Of a stretch of DNA of 30,176 nt, positions 13,494-20,337 are shown piece after piece. The position numbers and the translations under genes are program-made. Where the stretch lies: positions 1-30,176 of IMG/VR virus record IMGVR_UViG_3300034061_004429, one strand, 5' to 3'. Every line of letters begins with the position of its first letter. Position 1 is the first letter of the stretch. The DNA comes from a virus. Under the pieces are notes generated by a model, which was given only the letters and a program-made list of their open reading frames with translations, was not told where the DNA came from and made no database searches.

Positions 13494-13715
13494 TTATTTC
13501 TCCAGCTCAGTCCACTCTCTGAATCCCATCAGGGACTTCAGCGCGCTTCTCTTCAGGGGAGCGCTGGGGTCTGTGATGACGACTCGTCTCTTCTTCTGAG
13601 GTGGAACGCCCGGTTCTCCCGAACCCGGTTTGCCTGGCTTGTCGACGCCGGCTCCCTCTATGTTGCCGCCCCCGATGGCGTTGGCCGGAGTACCGTCTTC
13701 TGTTAAGTCATTCAT
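13494..13715 (-). CDS. Gly/Pro-rich small protein, probably virion-associated (73 aa)
   Basis: A 73-residue protein with a glycine- and proline-rich, apparently disordered first half (NAIGGGNIEGAGVDKPGKPGS...), a basic stretch PPQKKRRVVITDP, and a short C-terminal helix. Short proteins of the same style, with an AGxGxxxxGEPGVxPKKKK motif, are conserved in T4-like cyanophages next to structural genes. The role is unknown. It overlaps the next upstream gene by four bases and is followed directly by the coiled-coil gene. Confidence 0.7.
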   Translation of the reverse strand: MNDLTEDGTPANAIGGGNIEGAGVDKPGKPGSGEPGVPPQKKRRVVITDPSAPLKRSALKSLMGFREWTELEK

Positions 13716-14095
13716 AGTCCCCTGAGCCTCTTCTCTATCTCGGGATCGACCGGAATACCGGCTGTATAGGTCTGCCTACCGCGAACGTCGACGACGTCCG
13801 GGAGTATACTCAAGAATGTCAGGAACGGCTTGATCTGGTGCTCCATTCCCTCGAGTTTCATGAAGAGCATCTTGACCGTCGCGTGGGGACCGAACACGTT
13901 GTTCAGTGCGATGATGTGATTCAATATCAGGCGCTCTTTCAAGTCGCCGTGTCTCGCGTACCTGTTCACCAGCCTCTTGATGTACTTGAACCTCTTCAGG
14001 TCCTCGTAGAACTCCGAGGTATCATAGCACTGTGGATTGTCATAGTACTTCGCGGCATACAGTAGAAAATTCGAATCGTCAAGGCGCTCATTCAT
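13712..14095 (-). CDS. conserved T4-like phage protein (127 aa)
   Basis: A 127-residue helical protein with the signature YDTSEFYEDLKRFKYIKRLVNRYARHGDLKERLILNHIIALNNVFGPHATVKMLFMKLE. This is the pattern of an uncharacterised family present in nearly all T4-like cyanophages and related phages (DUF7207-like, from recall). No catalytic motif or membrane segment. It starts at ATG 14095 with a weak GGTAAG site and overlaps the downstream Gly/Pro-rich gene by ATGA. Confidence 0.8.
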   Translation of the reverse strand: MNERLDDSNFLLYAAKYYDNPQCYDTSEFYEDLKRFKYIKRLVNRYARHGDLKERLILNHIIALNNVFGPHATVKMLFMKLEGMEHQIKPFLTFLSILPDVVDVRGRQTYTAGIPVDPEIEKRLRGL

Positions 14096-14104
14096 AAAGT
14101 ATAC

Positions 14105-14377
14105 TTACCAAGAATTAGACGTGGACGTCCTCACCCAGGTGTTCGCCGCCGTGCATATGTAGAGATAGGCGCCGTTGGCAATGATCTGCCCCTGTGTGCC
14201 GGCGGCGACGTTGCTGGCCGGAGCAGGACCGACCGTCACGATCCCCTTGAAGAGATTCGTGACGGTGATCTTGTTGGAGGCGGGAATACCCGACGGATCG
14301 TGAACGATGTACAGCAGGTCGGAGTTTGCCGCCGACGTGATTGCCGTTAGTTCGGTGATCTTCTTAGTAGTAGCCAT
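14105..14377 (-). CDS. small virion/appendage-type protein (90 aa)
   Basis: A 90-residue protein opening MATTKKITELTAITSAANSDLLYIVHDPSG..SNKITVTNLF, the standard N-terminal pattern of phage tail-spike, baseplate and appendage proteins, followed by a short beta segment typical of C-terminal display modules (QGQIIANGAYLYICTAANTWVRTS). It lacks the large receptor-binding region of a tail fibre, so it may be a small decoration or adaptor protein. It lies immediately downstream of the Ig-domain virion protein. The structural assignment is inferred from composition and motif. Confidence 0.65.
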   Translation of the reverse strand: MATTKKITELTAITSAANSDLLYIVHDPSGIPASNKITVTNLFKGIVTVGPAPASNVAAGTQGQIIANGAYLYICTAANTWVRTSTSNSW

Positions 14378-14398
14378 GTCTTCCCGCTCTCAGTTTGT

Positions 14399-15043
14399 TT
14401 ACGAGGTGATCGTAAGTACGGCGTTGCCAGAGTTGACGTTCGCCGCGCCGGTTGCGCCGACCTGTACGCGATAGATCTTGCCGTTGAGGGACGGCGAGGT
14501 GTTCGCGAGGATCGACAGGGTAGCAGTCGTGGAGTTGCTGTAAGATCCGCCGCTGACGTTCGCGAACGAAGATCCACCCCAGATCTGCCACTGGTAGGTG
14601 ATGGTTGCGCCCGACGGCACCGAGGCAGCGCCAACGCTGATGTTGGTGATGTCGTTGTTGGTCGAGTTACCAGAAACGTTAGCCGGCTGGGTGGTGATCG
14701 ACAGCATGTAGTCCGGAATGACCGGATCGTCAGAGCCGTCGGAGCCGATGGTCTTCATGGCGACCAGCGTCTCGTTCTGTACGCGACCTGCGCGGCCACC
14801 CGAGCCCACCGTGCGGAGGACCCATCCGGCGTGCGTTACCTTGGTATTGGCTCCGGCGCGGAGGGCCTGAGCTTCACCGGCGTCGACGCCGAACTGTCCG
14901 ACTGTGATGCCGGTGATGAAGGCGTCGGACGAGGTGTTCTGGTAGAGGTTTGCCTGGTTGTCAGTATTCGGAGTCAACTTGACTTGAGTAGTTGCCCAGA
15001 GTACTGAATTTGCAGCATCATCGGTATTACCCCAATTAGCCAT
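14399..15043 (-). CDS. virion protein with C-terminal Ig-like domain
   Basis: A 214-residue protein in two parts. Residues 1-105 begin MANWGNTDDAANSVLWATTQVKL and include ITVGQFGVDAGEAQALRAG and HAGWVLRTVGSGGRAGRVQNETLVAMKTI; this domain recurs in marine T4-like phages as a structural protein. Residues about 115-214 read as an Ig-like beta-sandwich (ITTQPANVS... TITYQWQIWGG... TATLSILANTSPSLNGKIYRVQVGA). Surface Ig domains in T4-like virions (such as Hoc) decorate capsids or tails and bind surfaces weakly. AGGAG precedes the ATG. Probably a capsid or tail decoration protein; the location is inferred. Confidence 0.75.
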   Translation of the reverse strand: MANWGNTDDAANSVLWATTQVKLTPNTDNQANLYQNTSSDAFITGITVGQFGVDAGEAQALRAGANTKVTHAGWVLRTVGSGGRAGRVQNETLVAMKTIGSDGSDDPVIPDYMLSITTQPANVSGNSTNNDITNISVGAASVPSGATITYQWQIWGGSSFANVSGGSYSNSTTATLSILANTSPSLNGKIYRVQVGATGAANVNSGNAVLTITS

Positions 15044-15070
15044 AGTAGTTACTCCTGTTTGTTGTTATTC

Positions 15071-15265
15071 TCATTCTTTCATATCACGATGAAATTTTGA
15101 ACTGCTCTGCAGTATGAAGCTCGCCGTGGTATATGAGACGTCTTCTTCGACGGTCGGTTCTTTCACCGTCTCCTCGATCCCCTTCACGGAGGCCTGAGGC
15201 GACTTTCTGGGCGGCTCGGTGAACGTCTTACCGCCGACCACGATCTTGTTTACGTTAACGGCCAT
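15071..15265 (-). CDS. small hypothetical protein (64 aa)
   Basis: A 64-residue protein (MAVNVNKIVVGGKTFTEPPRKSPQASVKGIEETVKEP...) with one beta-hairpin-like start and a polar, probably disordered remainder. It overlaps the upstream basic protein gene by 11 bases. Its position directly before the Ig-domain virion protein suggests a structural or accessory virion role. No recognised domain. Confidence 0.65.
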   Translation of the reverse strand: MAVNVNKIVVGGKTFTEPPRKSPQASVKGIEETVKEPTVEEDVSYTTASFILQSSSKFHRDMKE

Positions 15266-15455
15266 CGCGGTAGTACTCCACTAGCTTTCTGGCGAGAAGC
15301 CTGAGAGACGACGCGGACTCGTCCACGTCGATGCGGCGCGGCTTGACCTTGTTGATCTTGGCCCTGCGCTCGATCTTCTCCCTGTCGCCCGGCTTGAGCT
15401 TCATCTTCTCGTAGGGAGTGCCGGCGACCTGGTCCTTTACTGGAAAGTCGGTCAC
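15255..15455 (-). CDS. small basic hypothetical protein (66 aa)
   Basis: A 66-residue, lysine- and arginine-rich protein (MTDFPVKDQVAGTPYEKMKLKPGDREKIERRAKINKVKPRR...). It probably starts at GTG 15455, which overlaps the upstream TGA as GTGA. The basic charge would allow binding to nucleic acid or to acidic scaffold, but no motif confirms this. It is part of a coupled run of four small genes after the Dps-like gene. Confidence 0.65.
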   Translation of the reverse strand: MTDFPVKDQVAGTPYEKMKLKPGDREKIERRAKINKVKPRRIDVDESASSLRLLARKLVEYYRDGR

Positions 15456-15661
15456 TTCAGCTTTTCCCTGGCGATGCGGACCGCGTCTTTCATGTACTCC
15501 GGCTTGGCGCGCTGGGCGTAGTCGGCGACGGCCTGCGGTGTGTTCTTTCCCTTGGCGATGGCCTCGTCCACGAAGCTGTTCACGCGCTTCTCGTGGGACT
15601 GCTGCATCACCTTCGTGATGTCGTTGAGTACGGACTTCGGTCCGTCAAATAGACTGGGCAT
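15452..15661 (-). CDS. small helical hypothetical protein (69 aa)
   Basis: A 69-residue helical, basic protein (MPSLFDGPKSVLNDITKVMQQSHEKRVNSFVDEAIAKGKNTPQAVADYAQR...). Its ATG overlaps the upstream TAA (TAATG). No known domain, cysteine or membrane segment. It belongs to the coupled small-gene run between Dps and the Ig-domain virion protein. Confidence 0.68.
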   Translation of the reverse strand: MPSLFDGPKSVLNDITKVMQQSHEKRVNSFVDEAIAKGKNTPQAVADYAQRAKPEYMKDAVRIAREKLK

Positions 15662-16014
15662 TACTTGACTCTTCCCTTGTTCTTGTCGTGCATCATTACG
15701 TCGTGAACGGTGCTCACGTAGTCGCTCGCCAGAGAGATCTTCGTCTGGATCCAGGCCTCGAGCTGCTCCTCTTCTCCGAGAGAGTCGGCCATCTCTTTGG
15801 CCTTCTGCGCGATTGAGAGCAGCTGGGTCTTCGCCATGCCGCCCTCGTAGTCGCGCTCTTCCTTGACGGGCTTCTCTTCCTTCGGGGGCTCCTGCAGCTT
15901 GTCAACTGCGGCGTTGACCCTCTTCTGCCAAGCGTCGAGCATCTTCTTGCCCGCCGACTTGCGTGCCTCTATCACCGTATCTTTGATCTGAGACTCTAGT
16001 GACTTGTAGGACAT
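15661..16014 (-). CDS. conserved helical phage protein (117 aa)
   Basis: A 117-residue protein with a charged N-terminal helix, a PPKEEKPVKEE linker and a C-terminal GGMAKTQLLSIAQKAKEMADSLGEEEQLEAWIQTKISLASDYVSTVHDVM. That C-terminal pattern (GGMA..QL..I...A..L.......L..W.Q.KI..A.DY...V) is frequent in marine phage genomes near head genes, without assigned function. It follows the Dps-like gene by one base and is coupled to the next gene. Confidence 0.75.
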   Translation of the reverse strand: MSYKSLESQIKDTVIEARKSAGKKMLDAWQKRVNAAVDKLQEPPKEEKPVKEERDYEGGMAKTQLLSIAQKAKEMADSLGEEEQLEAWIQTKISLASDYVSTVHDVMMHDKNKGRVK

Positions 16015-16015
16015 G

Positions 16016-16453
16016 TTACACCTTCAGAGTTGACTTGAGCATCCAGCCGTGCTTGGCGTGGACGTCGATCCTGTCCTGCAGGAAGTTGGCGAGTCCGTAG
16101 ACTTTCTCCTTCTCTGCCTCGAGGAACGCGGACTTGAGAGACTCCATCACCTTGTCGTTGTCTTCCTTGAGCCTGGCGACCATCGACATGGCCGGCGGGA
16201 TCGAGGTCTCGTCCTTGACGGTTGCGAGTTGACCGAAGCGCGTGAAAGAGCCCGGCGCGTACGCGTCGAGCGTCCTGATCTGCTCGGCGATGACGTCGAC
16301 GGCTGCCCAGAGCTCACCGTAGATGTCGCCGAAGAAGGCGTGCAGCTCGTTGAAGTTCGGGCCGGTCACGTTCCAGTGGAACATGTGTGCTTTGAGGTAC
16401 ATGGCGAACGTGTCGGCCAGTACTACCTTCATCTTCTCTTCTAGGACTTCCAT
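16016..16453 (-). CDS. dps: Dps-like ferritin-superfamily protein
   Basis: A 145-residue four-helix protein, near the usual Dps length. It carries AHMFHWNVTGPNFNELHAFFGDIYGELWAAVDVIAEQIRTLDAYAPGS (about 22-70), which contains the Dps signature and the inter-subunit ferroxidase residues His (HWNV), His, Asp (VDVIAEQI) and Glu. Cellular Dps forms 12-mers that oxidise iron with peroxide, store it and protect DNA. Here it may protect phage or host DNA or sequester iron; packaging into the virion is also possible, since it sits among virion-type genes. AGAGGAAT precedes the ATG. Phage copies are known but uncommon. Confidence 0.85.
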   Translation of the reverse strand: MEVLEEKMKVVLADTFAMYLKAHMFHWNVTGPNFNELHAFFGDIYGELWAAVDVIAEQIRTLDAYAPGSFTRFGQLATVKDETSIPPAMSMVARLKEDNDKVMESLKSAFLEAEKEKVYGLANFLQDRIDVHAKHGWMLKSTLKV

Positions 16454-16476
16454 TTTATTCCTCTCTCAAAAATTAT

Positions 16477-17586
16477 TTACCAGGCCCTGCAGGACCAGTA
16501 CTTCGCCTTGGTCTTGGGTCCCGGATCTACGTCGCAGCCGTGACGGGCACGGAACGACTTCCTACGGGCCGGGTTGCTCTTCTTGATCGTCATGTTCGGG
16601 TCGCCGAAGTTCACCTTCACGACGTTGCCCTTCTCGTTCTTGACGTAGACGGAGCGCTTCTTCGGCCCGTTCGGCGTGAGGAACGGCTTGTTGAGCTTGA
16701 CTTTGCGGCCGCCGTGCTCGGCCTCTTCCTTGACGCAGTCGTTGACCATCTTTCCGCTCTTGCCGCGCTTCATGCCGACCTTCTTGTATCCGGCCCAGCA
16801 CGACTTGCCCGCCTCGAAGATGTAGCCCTCTTCTTCCGGCTCACCCCAGTCCTCGTACTCTTCGTTCTCGACTACGTAGAAAACTTCCTCGGTGAACCCC
16901 AGCTCCAGAGACTCGATGAACTCAGAGAAACTCTGGACGTGCTGGATCTCGGTCTCTTCGCCGAACTCGTGGCCCGCTACCCTCTTCATCTGCTTGTTGA
17001 ACTCCGGCTGTGACGGCTTTTCTTTGTAGAGCTTGATGGAGATCTCGGACCTGTCCTTGCCCTTGATCCTCCACTTGTATCCCTTTTCTTTGTGCTCGGG
17101 CTTCGACGTCTTCACGACGCGCCTCGAGTACCCGGCCTCCCAGGACTCGGCCTCGCGGAGGTCCTTATCGGCGCCGTGGTAGGTTCCCTTGCCCTTCGTG
17201 ACGTACGAGTTGACGCGGGCCATACCCCACTGCTGAGGAGTCGTGCCGGGACGGTGACCCGTCCTCCAGGCCGCGACGCCCCTCCTGTAGACGGCCCTCA
17301 GCGTGCTCAGCGGCATGCCAGAAGCCTTGGCCTTCTTAGCCAGTGCGGTGCTGGCCTCTTCGTCGATCTGGATATTCTCTACGTCCATTTCCATCTCTTC
17401 TCCAAACTTCTTGTGGTAGGCCCTGGTGTGCTTGGACACCTTGGTCACGGCAGTCGCGTCTCCCGGCGCCGGCTCGTAGGCCGCGGGATCCTTGGTGTCC
17501 ATCTTGGACGTCCTGGCCCAGTGGGCCTCGCGGGCTCTCTTGGTTGCAGCGGACAGTCCAGAGTGGTATGCCTTTTTCTCTTTCAT
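16477..17586 (-). CDS. multi-module phage protein with internal SFSEFI motif (369 aa)
   Basis: A 369-residue basic protein that looks assembled from modules. Residues about 82-130 (ALAKKAKASGMPLSTLRAVYRRGVAAWRTGHRPGTTPQQWGMARVNSYVT) match a small phage domain resembling DUF5824. About 258-286 (CWAGYKKVGMKRGKSGKMVNDCVKE) is a cysteine-flanked motif common in marine T4-like phages. About 335-369 (ARRKSFRARHGCDVDPGPKTKAKYWSCRAW) is another such module. SFSEFI at 219-224 and an acidic stretch separate them. In relatives these pieces are often separate proteins, so this may be a fusion or a polyprotein cut by the prohead protease. Function unknown. Confidence 0.75.
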   Translation of the reverse strand: MKEKKAYHSGLSAATKRAREAHWARTSKMDTKDPAAYEPAPGDATAVTKVSKHTRAYHKKFGEEMEMDVENIQIDEEASTALAKKAKASGMPLSTLRAVYRRGVAAWRTGHRPGTTPQQWGMARVNSYVTKGKGTYHGADKDLREAESWEAGYSRRVVKTSKPEHKEKGYKWRIKGKDRSEISIKLYKEKPSQPEFNKQMKRVAGHEFGEETEIQHVQSFSEFIESLELGFTEEVFYVVENEEYEDWGEPEEEGYIFEAGKSCWAGYKKVGMKRGKSGKMVNDCVKEEAEHGGRKVKLNKPFLTPNGPKKRSVYVKNEKGNVVKVNFGDPNMTIKKSNPARRKSFRARHGCDVDPGPKTKAKYWSCRAW

Positions 17587-17588
17587 GA

Positions 17589-17891
17589 CTATTCTCTATA
17601 TTTATTCTGGAGAGAAACGAACTCGTTAAAAGTCATCAGCCCGCTGGTATCGGGTTCGTAGTGAGCGACGATGCCGCCCTTGCCGCCCTGGGGAACGTAG
17701 CCCGACGGACCGGACATCGGGTCGTAGCCGGTCTTACCGGTGTTCGGGTTGATTAGGATGTCGACGCCGTTCTTCATGCGAATGACGTCCTTCGGCATCG
17801 TGATCGCAGCCTTCTCCTTGTCGACGTCACCCATCTTGCTGGTCGTCTTCGGGTCGTACGGGGAGAGGCTCGCCTTAGAACTCTTTTCCAT
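17589..17891 (-). CDS. small protein with C-terminal TFNEFV motif (100 aa)
   Basis: A 100-residue polar protein (MEKSSKASLSPYDPKTTSKMGDVDKEKAAITMPKDVIRM...) with a glycine-rich middle (YDPMSGPSGYVPQGGKGG) and the C-terminal tail SGLMTFNEFVSLQNKYRE. The tail resembles the aromatic-x-x-Phe leader found at the N-termini of the next three upstream proteins, but is here at the opposite end. AGAGG precedes the ATG. Genes on both sides are within five bases, so it belongs to the same late operon. No enzyme domain. Confidence 0.72.
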   Translation of the reverse strand: MEKSSKASLSPYDPKTTSKMGDVDKEKAAITMPKDVIRMKNGVDILINPNTGKTGYDPMSGPSGYVPQGGKGGIVAHYEPDTSGLMTFNEFVSLQNKYRE

Positions 17892-17894
17892 GTC

Positions 17895-19376
17895 TTACCT
17901 CTTTACCTTGATGGCACCGGACTCAAGTGCGCCCTTGATCTTTTTCATGTGTCTAGCCGCTTCCTGCTTGCTGAACATCGGTCCCAGGTGTCTATGGAAG
18001 GTCTCGACGTCGCCCTTCGCCGCCGCATTTCTCATGTTGGTACCGGACATGCCGTGCGACCTGTCGGTGTCCTCTGGATGATGGATCTGGATGTCGTCGA
18101 ATTTGCGGCCCTCCATCTCCTTGATCTTACCGGCCTCGAGCGACTTCTTCAGCCCGTGGGCGAAGTCCGCGCGGTCGTGACCGACCAGGATGTGGAGGAC
18201 CTTGCGTCCACCCTCTGGCAGAGAGTCGTGGGCGGCGCGGACTGTCTCACCGGCAGACTTTACTACGTGAACTGACGGCTTGCTCTTACCGCCCCACTGA
18301 CGGGACAGGATGTCGCCGCGCTCCTTGGGGGTGTACACGTCCGACTTTGAAGAGATACCCACGTGCTTCGTTCCCGGCAGCTTCGACAGCGATCCGCCGA
18401 GGTCCTTGGCGTGTCCCATGTGTGAGATCGGCGAGAAGCCGGTGAGCGGGACTACCGACGCGTGGTGCTCTGGCTCGGCCTCTTCGTTCACGGACCGCTG
18501 GACACCCAGCGTCTTTCCCAGATGAGCGATGGCTTTGCTGTGATCTGCGCCCTTCATCTTCTCGACTGAGCTGACGAACTTGTCGTAGATCTGCTGGTGT
18601 CTCTCGGCCGGTACGTGCTTCTTTATGAGCTGGGCGATGCCGTGGAACGAGTGAACCTTACTGTGATCGGCCTTTGGGCCGAACAGTGCCGACGATACCT
18701 CGTGCGGCTCCGTGATACCCGGATCGTCCTTACCGGAGTCGCGCGGACGGAGACCGTGAGTGATGGAGAACTTGTGAGTGTCGCCGCCGACCGCGTTGAG
18801 CAGCACCTTGTGGTGCATTCCCTTGATGCCGAGCTTGCGGTCTTCCCAGTCGGCGCCGTGGAGGAATCGCTCTCCCTCGGTCGGTTCGCCGGTGTTCTTG
18901 TCGGTGTGAACGCCCTCGAAGTCGAACTGGTGGTTCTCACCGTTCTCGTGCTTCATGACGGCCGATACCTCGTTGCCGTGCTTCTTGGTGCCAATGACTA
19001 TGTACTTGCCGATCTTCCTTCCAGGGAAGAGGAACTTACCGAGGTTGTTCTTGTGCTCATGCGAGACCTGGGCGTCGACGTCACCCACGGTGCTGATGTG
19101 ATTGGCGAACTCGTTGTGGGGGATTCCCTTGGTGTCCATCAGGGACGTCGTAGATCCGGCGTAGGTCCTGCGGTTCATGAGACCGGACTTTTCGTGCCCG
19201 AACAGGTGCTCACCCGTCTCCTTGTGATACTGGTCGTGCATGTCGGACAGGGCGCCGTGGATGTCGTCCACTCGTCCCTGTCTGTTCCTGACGGTGATCG
19301 GGAACGGGTTAGCGGAACCTCCCTCGACCTTGATGTTGCCACCCTCGGCCAAGAACTCTGAGAACGTCTTAATCAT
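17895..19376 (-). CDS. bifunctional nucleotidyltransferase / cytidylyltransferase-like protein with capsid-targeting-like leader
   Basis: A 493-residue protein in three parts. Residues 1-11 (MIKTFSEFLAE, then GG) closely resemble the T4 internal-protein capsid targeting sequence MKTYQEFIAEA and its cleavage point. Residues about 70-105 have AGSTTSLM and STVGDVDAQV (Asp99, Asp101), the GS...DxD pattern of the polymerase-beta nucleotidyltransferase fold. Residues about 308-465 have GFSPISHMGHAKDLG and GMSGTNMRNAAAKGD, the HxGH and ISxTxxR-like motifs of cytidylyl/adenylyltransferases. It could transfer nucleotides to RNA, protein or a small molecule. It overlaps the ligase-like gene by eight bases. 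Packaging into the head is inference from the leader. Confidence 0.8.
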   Translation of the reverse strand: MIKTFSEFLAEGGNIKVEGGSANPFPITVRNRQGRVDDIHGALSDMHDQYHKETGEHLFGHEKSGLMNRRTYAGSTTSLMDTKGIPHNEFANHISTVGDVDAQVSHEHKNNLGKFLFPGRKIGKYIVIGTKKHGNEVSAVMKHENGENHQFDFEGVHTDKNTGEPTEGERFLHGADWEDRKLGIKGMHHKVLLNAVGGDTHKFSITHGLRPRDSGKDDPGITEPHEVSSALFGPKADHSKVHSFHGIAQLIKKHVPAERHQQIYDKFVSSVEKMKGADHSKAIAHLGKTLGVQRSVNEEAEPEHHASVVPLTGFSPISHMGHAKDLGGSLSKLPGTKHVGISSKSDVYTPKERGDILSRQWGGKSKPSVHVVKSAGETVRAAHDSLPEGGRKVLHILVGHDRADFAHGLKKSLEAGKIKEMEGRKFDDIQIHHPEDTDRSHGMSGTNMRNAAAKGDVETFHRHLGPMFSKQEAARHMKKIKGALESGAIKVKR

Positions 19377-20337
19377 TCGGTAGTGTCCTCTTCTTGAACT
19401 GGGCCTGCGCTTCCTTGTCAGCCTTGAACTTGCGGAAGTTGTCGGAGGTCACCTTGAACCTCGGGGCCTCGGAACCCTCTGGCGGGTGGATGACCAGACC
19501 CTCGGATCCGCTTCCCCACTTCGGCGAGATGTTCAGAGACCTGACGTGTCTGTCGACCTTGTCGGATACACGCTTCTTGATCTCGTCAAGCTTCGCCTGC
19601 TCGGCCATCTTGGCCTCTCTGTTCTTCGGGACGGTGCGGGTGTTGAGAAGGTTGCGATCGATCTTCTTCATCATCTCGCGCTCGTCTGATACGTCCACTG
19701 CGCTCGGCGCGGTCTCGATCTTGTCGTCGTCGAAGTTGATCTCCTTGCCGGCGCCGATCTTCTTCAGGTGTTCGACGTCGTGAAACTTGTTCTCTGGCAG
19801 CTTGGTGTGGACGACGATCTTACCGACCGATCCAATGTGCGACGGGTCGTACGACGTACCCACGAACTTGACCTCGCCCTTCTTCTCCTCGGACGGACGG
19901 CCGTACGGGGTATAGAACAGCTCACCGCGAATCTTGGCGTCGCCGCCGGTCTTCTCTGCGTGAGCCTTGAGGTACTGCATCAGAGTCTTGTTCTTCATCA
20001 GCGTCGCATGAGCGTGGTCGAACATGTTAGAGCCTGTGAGGTCCAGCGGCTTCCCGGTCTCCTGCGACCTGCGAGTGGCACGGGCGGCGTAGTCTCCGGG
20101 TTGCCTCATCTTCTCGTTACCCGATCCCGACGACTGGGTGTAGAACCCGTCCTTGTCATAGCCCATGATGTGAGTGCTGCCGTCTGTCTTCTCTGTCTTG
20201 TGCGTCATGTCGATACGACCGCCCTTGACGAGGTTGTGAAAGTCGTCGTGGTGCATGGTCAGGATGTGAGGGAGACCCTGACGGATTCCCTCCGTGAGCA
20301 GCGCGGACTCATTAAGAAACTGAGAAAAGCTCAACAT
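19369..20337 (-). CDS. DUF6267-like, ligase-fold nucleotidyltransferase with capsid-targeting-like leader
   Basis: A 322-residue protein. Residues 1-16 (MLSFSQFLNESALLTE, then G) have the aromatic leader and an L-T-E/G site. The body carries the covalent-nucleotidyltransferase motifs of ATP-dependent ligases: motif I EKTDGST (candidate nucleotidylated Lys50), motif III IRGELFY (about 136-142), motif IV SEGLVIHPP (about 278-286) and motif V RFKV (Lys295). It therefore probably activates itself with a nucleotide, as RNA or DNA ligases and capping enzymes do. It resembles the DUF6267 family of marine T4-like phages. No OB-fold C-terminal domain is evident. The gene starts at ATG 20337, overlapping the upstream TAA (TAATG). 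Confidence 0.75.
   Translation of the reverse strand: MLSFSQFLNESALLTEGIRQGLPHILTMHHDDFHNLVKGGRIDMTHKTEKTDGSTHIMGYDKDGFYTQSSGSGNEKMRQPGDYAARATRRSQETGKPLDLTGSNMFDHAHATLMKNKTLMQYLKAHAEKTGGDAKIRGELFYTPYGRPSEEKKGEVKFVGTSYDPSHIGSVGKIVVHTKLPENKFHDVEHLKKIGAGKEINFDDDKIETAPSAVDVSDEREMMKKIDRNLLNTRTVPKNREAKMAEQAKLDEIKKRVSDKVDRHVRSLNISPKWGSGSEGLVIHPPEGSEAPRFKVTSDNFRKFKADKEAQAQFKKRTLPND

Noticed and set aside
14347-14634. An overlapping 95-residue minus-strand frame inside the Ig-domain virion gene.
   Set aside because: The composition (Arg/Ser/Thr/Pro-rich) is that of a shadow frame, and the virion protein frame is coherent throughout.
17599-17606. AATAAATA just before the 369-residue gene as a late promoter.
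   Set aside because: It encodes the last residues (NKYRE) of the upstream gene and would leave almost no leader before the ATG at 17586.
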